Made by a program: the position numbers and the translations under genes. The notes under the pieces were generated by a model. It ran no database searches. It was not told where the DNA came from and saw nothing but the letters and a program-made list of their open reading frames with translations. From NCBI GenBank assembly GCA_944385665.1, contig CALWYB010000011.1, forward strand, positions 1 through 56,232: a stretch of 56,232 bases of DNA, written 5' to 3'. Every line of letters begins with the position of its first letter. The first letter of the stretch is position 1. Positions 51,296 to 56,232 of this stretch are shown piece by piece. Origin of the DNA: an uncultured Oscillospiraceae bacterium. GTDB lineage: Bacteria > Bacillota > Clostridia > Oscillospirales > Oscillospiraceae.

Positions 51296-52168
51296 ATGAA
51301 TCGGGATATTCTGGCCGTAATCCAGGAAAATATGAATACCTTCTCCAAGGGGCAGAAACGCATTGCCAACTACATCTTGGAGTCCTATGATAAGGCGGCC
51401 TTTATGACCGCCAGCCGTCTGGGCAAGCGGGTGAACGTGAGCGAGTCCACCGTGGTGCGCTTTGCCGCCGAACTTGGATATGACGGCTATCCCAGTATGC
51501 AAAAGTCCCTGCAAAAGATGATCCGCAACCGGCTGACCTCGGTGCAGCGCATCGAGGTGGCCAACGACCGCATCGGCGACCAGAATGTGCTGGACATGGT
51601 GCTCCAGTCGGACATTGAGAAGATCCGCCTCACCCTGGAGGACATCGACCGGGACAGCTTTGACAAGGCCACCGACGCCATCGTGGCCGCCCGGCGCATC
51701 TATATCATTGGCGTGCGCTCCTCGGCGGCCATTGCCACCTTCCTGGGGTTCTACTTTAACCTGCTGTTTGACAACGTGGCCATGATCACTGCCAACACCC
51801 CCAGCGAGGTCTTTGAGAGCCTGCTGCGGGTGGGGGAGGGGGACGTGGTCATCGGCATCAGCTTCCCCCGGTACTCCAGCCGGGCGGTGCAGGCCATGAA
51901 CTTCGCCCGGGACCGGGGCGCCACCACCATCGCCATCACCGACAGCGAGGCCTCCCCTCTGGCGGCCAACGCCAAGTACACCCTGAAGGCCCGCAGCGAC
52001 ATGGCCTCCTTCGTGGACTCCCTGGTGGCGCCGCTGAGTCTGGTCAACGCCCTGCTGGTGGAAGTGAGCCGGAAAAAGAATGAAGATCTGTCCAAAACCT
52101 TCCAGACGCTGGAACAGATCTGGGAGGAGTATGGGGTCTATCAGAAGGCCCAGGAAGATCAGGTATGA
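51296..52168 (+). CDS. MurR/RpiR-family regulator with SIS domain
   Basis: 290 residues from ATG 51296 behind AGGAGATGAAAGGAAT; upstream in-frame starts have no site. N-terminal HTH_6 (SKGQKRIANYILESYDKAAF, VNVSESTVVRFAAELGYDGY), then a sugar-isomerase SIS domain (about 125-260; IYIIGVRSSAAIATF, GISFPRYSSRAVQAMNFARD, ITDSEASPLA). Such proteins sense phosphosugars. No sugar genes are adjacent; the overlapping next gene is a flavoprotein, so the regulon is unknown. Confidence 0.92.
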   Translation: MNRDILAVIQENMNTFSKGQKRIANYILESYDKAAFMTASRLGKRVNVSESTVVRFAAELGYDGYPSMQKSLQKMIRNRLTSVQRIEVANDRIGDQNVLDMVLQSDIEKIRLTLEDIDRDSFDKATDAIVAARRIYIIGVRSSAAIATFLGFYFNLLFDNVAMITANTPSEVFESLLRVGEGDVVIGISFPRYSSRAVQAMNFARDRGATTIAITDSEASPLAANAKYTLKARSDMASFVDSLVAPLSLVNALLVEVSRKKNEDLSKTFQTLEQIWEEYGVYQKAQEDQV

Positions 52169-53421
52169 CCGATGTTTTGATCATCGGCGGCGGTGCGGCC
52201 GGCATGATGGCCGCCATCGCCGCCGCGGAGCAGGGGGCTCAAGTGTGTCTGCTGGAGCGCAACCAGAAGGTGGGGCGCAAGCTGTATATCACCGGCAAGG
52301 GCCGCTGCAATGTCACAAACCACTGCCCGGTGGAGCAGGTGCTGGCCAGCACCCCGCGAAACAGCCGCTTTCTCTACGGGGCCATGACCCGCACGCCCCC
52401 CCAGTGGGTGGAGAACTTCTTTGAGGAGCTGGGCGTGCCCCTGAAAGTGGAGCGGGGAAACCGGGTCTTTCCCCAGTCCGACCGCTCCGCCGACATCATT
52501 GACGCATTGTTCCGCGCCCTTCACCGGCGCAGAGTTCCCGTCCTCCAGGACCGTGCTCTGGAGATCCGCCCGGAGACGGACGGCACTTTCACCGTGGTGG
52601 GGGAGGGGAGCGAATATCCCGCCCGGACGGTGGTTCTGGCCACCGGCGGGGCGTCCTACCCCGCAACCGGCTCCACCGGAGACGGCTACGCCATGGCGCA
52701 GGCCCTGGGACACACCATTGTCCCCGCCAAGCCCTCTCTGGTCCCGCTGGAGGCGGAGGAGCCTTTTTGCGCCCAGATGCAGGGTCTGGCCCTGAAAAAT
52801 GTGGTGCTGAAGGTGAAGAACAAGAAGAAAAAAGTGGTGTTTCAGGAGCAGGGAGAGCTGCTGTTCACCCACTTCGGCCTGTCCGGCCCGCTGGTGCTCA
52901 GCGCCAGCGCCCACCTGCGGGACTATGAGAAGGACCAGTACACCTGCGTCATCGATCTCAAGCCCGCCCTGGACGAGGAAAAACTGGACGCCCGGCTCCT
53001 CCGGGAGCTGGGGGAGAACGCCAACCGGGACATGCACAATGTGCTGGGCGCCCTGGTGCCCCGGCTGATGGTGCCGGTAATGCTGGAGCTCACCCAGATC
53101 CCTGCCGACCGGAAGGCCCACGACGTCACCCGGCAGGAGCGCCGCCGGCTGCTGGAGACCCTGAAGGGGCTCACCATCCACGTCAAAGGCCCCCGGCCCA
53201 TTGCCGAGGCCATCGTTACCTCCGGCGGCGTGAAGGTGGGGGAGGTGGACCCTAAGACCATGGAGTCCAAGAAAGTGCCCGGGCTCTTCCTGGCGGGGGA
53301 GCTGCTGGACGTGGACGCCTATACGGGAGGCTTTAACCTCCAGATCGCCTGGGCCACCGGCCGCTGCGCGGGAGAGAGCGCGGCGCGGGCGGTGCAGACT
53401 GCCGGGCAAGAAAACACATAG
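52165..53421 (+). CDS. NAD(P)/FAD-dependent oxidoreductase, HI0933/BaiN family
   Basis: 418 residues. FAD-binding dinucleotide fold VLIIGGGAAGMMAAIAAAEQ near 4-23, then the family signature GRKLYITGKGRCNVTN near 43-58, a middle VVLATGGASYPATGSTGDGY, and the C-terminal GLFLAGELLDVDAYTGGFNL. BaiN members reduce steroid or similar double bonds in gut bacteria; many relatives have unknown substrates, so function is open. Overlaps the regulator by four bases; cmk follows. Confidence 0.92.
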   Translation: MTDVLIIGGGAAGMMAAIAAAEQGAQVCLLERNQKVGRKLYITGKGRCNVTNHCPVEQVLASTPRNSRFLYGAMTRTPPQWVENFFEELGVPLKVERGNRVFPQSDRSADIIDALFRALHRRRVPVLQDRALEIRPETDGTFTVVGEGSEYPARTVVLATGGASYPATGSTGDGYAMAQALGHTIVPAKPSLVPLEAEEPFCAQMQGLALKNVVLKVKNKKKKVVFQEQGELLFTHFGLSGPLVLSASAHLRDYEKDQYTCVIDLKPALDEEKLDARLLRELGENANRDMHNVLGALVPRLMVPVMLELTQIPADRKAHDVTRQERRRLLETLKGLTIHVKGPRPIAEAIVTSGGVKVGEVDPKTMESKKVPGLFLAGELLDVDAYTGGFNLQIAWATGRCAGESAARAVQTAGQENT

Positions 53422-53433
53422 GGAGAGGAAACT

Positions 53434-54111
53434 ATGGAACATCGCAGCATTGCCATCGACGGACCCGCCGGGGCAGGGAAGAGTACCCTGGCCCGGGCGC
53501 TGGCCAAGGAGATCGGCTATCTGTACGTGGACACGGGAGCCATTTACCGCACCGTGGCTCTGCGCTGCAAGCAGGCGGGGGCCGATCCCTCCGACCCGGA
53601 GCAGGTCGCGCCCCTTCTGAAGGACCTGGACCTGCGGATGGCTTACGGGGAGGACGGGGTACAGCATATGTACTTGTCAGGGGCGGACGTGTCCCAGGAC
53701 ATCCGTCACCACGAGATCTCCGGCATGGCCTCCCAGGTGGCGGCCCTGCCCCAGGTGCGGGCCTTCCTGCTGGACTTCCAGCGCCGCCAGGCCCAGGAGC
53801 ACGACGTGGTCATGGACGGGCGGGACATCGGCACGGTGGTACTGCCCCATGCGGGGGTGAAGATCTTCCTCACCGCCGCCCCCGAGGCCCGGGCGCGGCG
53901 CCGCTGCCTGGAACTGGAGCAGCGGGGCGAGCGGGCGGAGTTTTTTGATATCCTCCACGACATCCAGCAGCGGGACGATCAGGACGCCCACCGGGAGGTG
54001 GCTCCCCTGCGTCAGGCAGAGGACGCGGTGCGGCTGGATACCACCCATCTGGACCTGAAAGGCAGTCTGGAGGCCCTCATCAAGTTGGTAAGGGAGAGGA
54101 TCGACCTGTGA
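53434..54111 (+). CDS. cmk: cytidylate kinase
   Basis: Phosphorylates CMP/dCMP. 225 residues. P-loop AIDGPAGAGKSTLAR near 7-21, YVDTGAIYRTVALR near 30-43, and MDGRDIGTVVLP near 127-138. GGAGAGGAAACT precedes the ATG. The stop overlaps plsC's GTG (GTGA). Conserved cmk-plsC-ispH-rpsA order of Clostridia. Confidence 0.96.
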   Translation: MEHRSIAIDGPAGAGKSTLARALAKEIGYLYVDTGAIYRTVALRCKQAGADPSDPEQVAPLLKDLDLRMAYGEDGVQHMYLSGADVSQDIRHHEISGMASQVAALPQVRAFLLDFQRRQAQEHDVVMDGRDIGTVVLPHAGVKIFLTAAPEARARRRCLELEQRGERAEFFDILHDIQQRDDQDAHREVAPLRQAEDAVRLDTTHLDLKGSLEALIKLVRERIDL

Positions 54112-54707
54112 GTATGGAAACGGTTTACCGGCTTCTCTACTGCGTGGTCAAGCCGTTTTTCTGCCTGTGCCATCCGGTACGGGCTGTGGGGCGGGAGAAC
54201 GTCCCCGACGGCGGCGTGGTGCTGTGCGCCAACCACACCGCCCTGACCGACCCCCTGTTTGTCTGCTTTGCCTGTACTCTGCGCTATCAGATCCGGCCCA
54301 TGGCCAAGATCGAGCTGTCCCGGGTGCCCATCATTGGCCCCCTGCTGGACAAGGCAGGGGTCATCTATGTGGACCGAGGCCACGCCGACGTAAAGGCGGT
54401 GAAGGCCGCCCTGTCCTGGCTGAAGAACCAGGGCAAGCTGCTTATCTTCCCGGAGGGGACCCGGGTCCACGAGGGGGAGCACGTGGAGGCCAAGGGGGGC
54501 GCCGCCCTCTTTGCCACCCGCACCGGCACCCCCATTCTTCCCATCTATGTCTGCCGGAAGAAGCGCTGGTTCCGGCCCACCACCGTGGTCATCGGCCAGC
54601 CCTTCTACCCCCAGATCGAAGGCCGTAAAGCTACGGCGGAGGAACTGGACGAGATCACCGAGACGGTGATGAACAAGATCCACGCGCTGGGGGAGGGACT
54701 GGAATGA
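54108..54707 (+). CDS. plsC: 1-acyl-sn-glycerol-3-phosphate acyltransferase
   Basis: Acylates lysophosphatidate in membrane phospholipid synthesis. 199 residues from GTG 54108, overlapping the cmk stop; ATG 54114 is an alternative. HX4D motif NHTALTDPLF near 43-52, and FPEGTR near 114-119. N-terminal hydrophobic region anchors it. ispH overlaps by four bases. Confidence 0.94.
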   Translation: MSMETVYRLLYCVVKPFFCLCHPVRAVGRENVPDGGVVLCANHTALTDPLFVCFACTLRYQIRPMAKIELSRVPIIGPLLDKAGVIYVDRGHADVKAVKAALSWLKNQGKLLIFPEGTRVHEGEHVEAKGGAALFATRTGTPILPIYVCRKKRWFRPTTVVIGQPFYPQIEGRKATAEELDEITETVMNKIHALGEGLE

Positions 54708-56227
54708 AGATCCGTCTGGCCAAGTCCGCCGGCTTCTGCTACGGGGTGAAGCGGGCGGTGGAGCTGGCCGAGTCGGCCGCCCAGTCCGGTGAGCCCTGCG
54801 TCATGCTGGGCTACATCATCCACAACAGCGATGTGGTGGACCACCTGGCCCGCCAGGGCGTGAAGGTGGTGGAGGACCCGGACCAGGTGCCCGAGGGGTA
54901 CGGCGTCATTATCCGCTCCCACGGGGAGAGCCGGGCCACCTACCAGCGCCTGGAGCAGCGAGGGGCCAAAATTCTGGACGCTACCTGCCCCAACGTGACC
55001 CGGATCCACCGGATCGTGGCCAAGGCGGAGGAGCAGGGGAGGCAGCCGGTGATCATCGGCACGCCCAACCACCCGGAGGTGGTAGCTATCGCCGGCTGGT
55101 GCCGCCATCCGGTGGTGCTGCCCGGAGCGGACGAGCTGGAGGAGTGGCTTCGGGAGGACGAAAATAGGAAAAATCTTCCGCTTACTTTTGTCTCTCAGAC
55201 CACTTCCACCAGAAAAATCTGGGACGGGTGCGTGAAAAAAGCAAAAAAAGAGTGTACAAACGCGGAATTTTTTGATACAATATGCGGAGCGACATCGAAA
55301 CGCCAGGAGGAAGCCCATCAGTTCGCCGCGCAGTGCGACAAAATGGTGGTCATCGGCGACGGTAAAAGCTCCAATACCAAACGCTTGGCGGAGATTTGCC
55401 GGGAATCCTGTCCGGACGTGCAGCTCATTGAGCGTGCCGCGGATTTGGATCTCAGCCGGCTGGCCCAGGCAGAAGTTGTCGGCATCACGGCGGGTGCTTC
55501 GACTCCCGCGTGGATAATAAAGGAGGTCTGTGACAAAATGAGCGATGAAAACATGGAGATCGAGAAGTCCTTTGCGGAAATGCTGGAGGAGTCGATCAAA
55601 ACTTTGAATACGGGGGATAAGGTAACTGGTACTGTGGTTGCAATCACGCCTACTGAGATCCAGGTGGATCTGGGCACCAAGCACGCCGGCTACATTCCCG
55701 TGTCTGAACTCACCGATGACCCCACCGCCAAGGTGGAGGATCTGGTGAAGGTCGGCGACGAGATCGAGACCTTTGTGGTCCGCGTCAACGACCAGGAGGG
55801 TGTTGTCACCCTGTCCAAGAAGCGTCTGGACGTGGTCAAGGGCTGGGAGGAGATCGAGGCCGCCCGGGAGAACGAGACCGTCATGGAAGGCGTGGTCACT
55901 GAGGACAACAAGGGCGGCGTGGTCGTGTCCGTGAAGGGCATCCGCGTGTTCGTTCCCGCTTCTCAGACCGGTCTGCCCCGTGAGACTCCCATGAACACCC
56001 TGCTCAAGCAGAAGGTGCGCCTCATCATTACCGAGGTCAACCGTGCCCGCCGCCGCGTGGTGGGCTCCATCAGCCGCGTGCTGCGCGCCGAGCGTGCCGC
56101 CGCTGCGGAGAAGGTCTGGGCTGAGATCGAGCCCGGCAAGCACTACACCGGCACCGTGAAGTCTCTGACTTCTTACGGCGCTTTCGTGGACATCGGCGGC
56201 GTGGACGGCATGGTCCACACCTCCTAG
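54704..56227 (+). CDS. ispH: IspH-RpsA fusion: HMBPP reductase joined to ribosomal protein S1, interrupted by TAG
   Basis: One frame of 507 residues. Residues 1-280 are 4-hydroxy-3-methylbut-2-enyl diphosphate reductase (Fe-S Cys in AGFCYGVKRAVE near 9-20, DATCPNVTRIH near 92-102 and DTICGATSKRQEEA near 189-202), the last MEP-pathway step. S1 repeats follow: KVTGTVVAITPTEIQVDLGT near 307-326, a second near 388-420, and a third starting KHYTGTVKSL near 480. The fused plan occurs in Clostridia. The third repeat stops at a TAG (56225-56227) where DGMVHTS should continue with Glu-Leu-Ser; CTG TC follows. One G-to-T change would explain it. Confidence 0.9.
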   Translation: MKIRLAKSAGFCYGVKRAVELAESAAQSGEPCVMLGYIIHNSDVVDHLARQGVKVVEDPDQVPEGYGVIIRSHGESRATYQRLEQRGAKILDATCPNVTRIHRIVAKAEEQGRQPVIIGTPNHPEVVAIAGWCRHPVVLPGADELEEWLREDENRKNLPLTFVSQTTSTRKIWDGCVKKAKKECTNAEFFDTICGATSKRQEEAHQFAAQCDKMVVIGDGKSSNTKRLAEICRESCPDVQLIERAADLDLSRLAQAEVVGITAGASTPAWIIKEVCDKMSDENMEIEKSFAEMLEESIKTLNTGDKVTGTVVAITPTEIQVDLGTKHAGYIPVSELTDDPTAKVEDLVKVGDEIETFVVRVNDQEGVVTLSKKRLDVVKGWEEIEAARENETVMEGVVTEDNKGGVVVSVKGIRVFVPASQTGLPRETPMNTLLKQKVRLIITEVNRARRRVVGSISRVLRAERAAAAEKVWAEIEPGKHYTGTVKSLTSYGAFVDIGGVDGMVHTS

Positions 56228-56232
56228 CTGTC

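Noticed and set aside
56225-56227. TAG as a recoded (pyrrolysine-type) codon
   Set aside because: A conserved Glu position in S1, no other in-frame TAG in the window's genes; an error or nonsense change is much simpler.

Overview
The window is a GC-rich bacterial chromosome segment that reads as an anaerobic, probably spore-forming member of the Firmicutes, most like the Oscillospiraceae (Flavonifractor/Intestinimonas-type). The evidence is Clostridia-type gene order (xseA-xseB-ispA-dxs-tlyA-nadK-argR-recN; rplS-rbgA-rnhB-yraN; tig-clpP-clpX-lon-engB; scpA-scpB-DUF2953-ytfJ-dac-rluB; cmk-plsC-ispH/rpsA), a T-box leader, sodium-pump decarboxylase parts, a GerW/YtfJ-type sporulation gene, frequent TTG/GTG starts behind strong AGGAGG sites, and sigma-A promoters with 16-17 bp spacers. 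The genus is inference.

Left part (1-13.1 kb). A Leloir galactose cluster runs on the minus strand: a LacI-type regulator, galK, galE and the start of galT. A plus-strand operon follows: a YtrA-like GntR repressor, two membrane proteins, an ABC ATPase and an exported protein, expressed from a consensus promoter covered by two operator-like dyads. Facing it on the minus strand are phosphoketolase with two tiny downstream genes, and a leucine-biosynthesis leuA behind a T-box leader.

Middle (13.1-36.7 kb). An orphan protein gene, trmD, degV and an HD-domain gene come first. Next is a sodium-pump decarboxylase beta subunit with a 42-residue partner, preceded by a riboswitch-like leader (promoter, three-helix RNA, terminator); this is the most interesting non-coding signal here. 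A cell-wall hydrolase gene, then the nusB-to-recN run (transcription, isoprenoid, NADP, arginine and repair genes), follow. A surface protein and rodA lie on the minus strand, then tsaE, tsaB and upp. Behind upp is a 0.4 kb spacer holding a near-perfect duplicate of the upp tail and a string of hairpins. The rplS-rbgA-rnhB-yraN block closes the section.

Right part (36.7-56.2 kb). thrC and a phosphoesterase lead into the protein-quality cluster tig-clpP-clpX-lon-engB. Then come a site-2 protease, scpAB, sporulation/cell-wall genes, rluB, an RpiR-type regulator, a flavoprotein, cmk, plsC and an ispH-rpsA fusion. The fusion is interrupted by an in-frame TAG eight bases from the window end.

No rRNA, tRNA, CRISPR array, phage or insertion sequence was seen. 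Most of the window is conserved housekeeping sequence, and I see no self-evident new multi-gene system. The best leads are the structured leader at 16.25 kb with its beta/small-subunit pair, the autoregulated ABC operon with its unassigned exported protein, the repeat behind upp, and several small or unassigned proteins.
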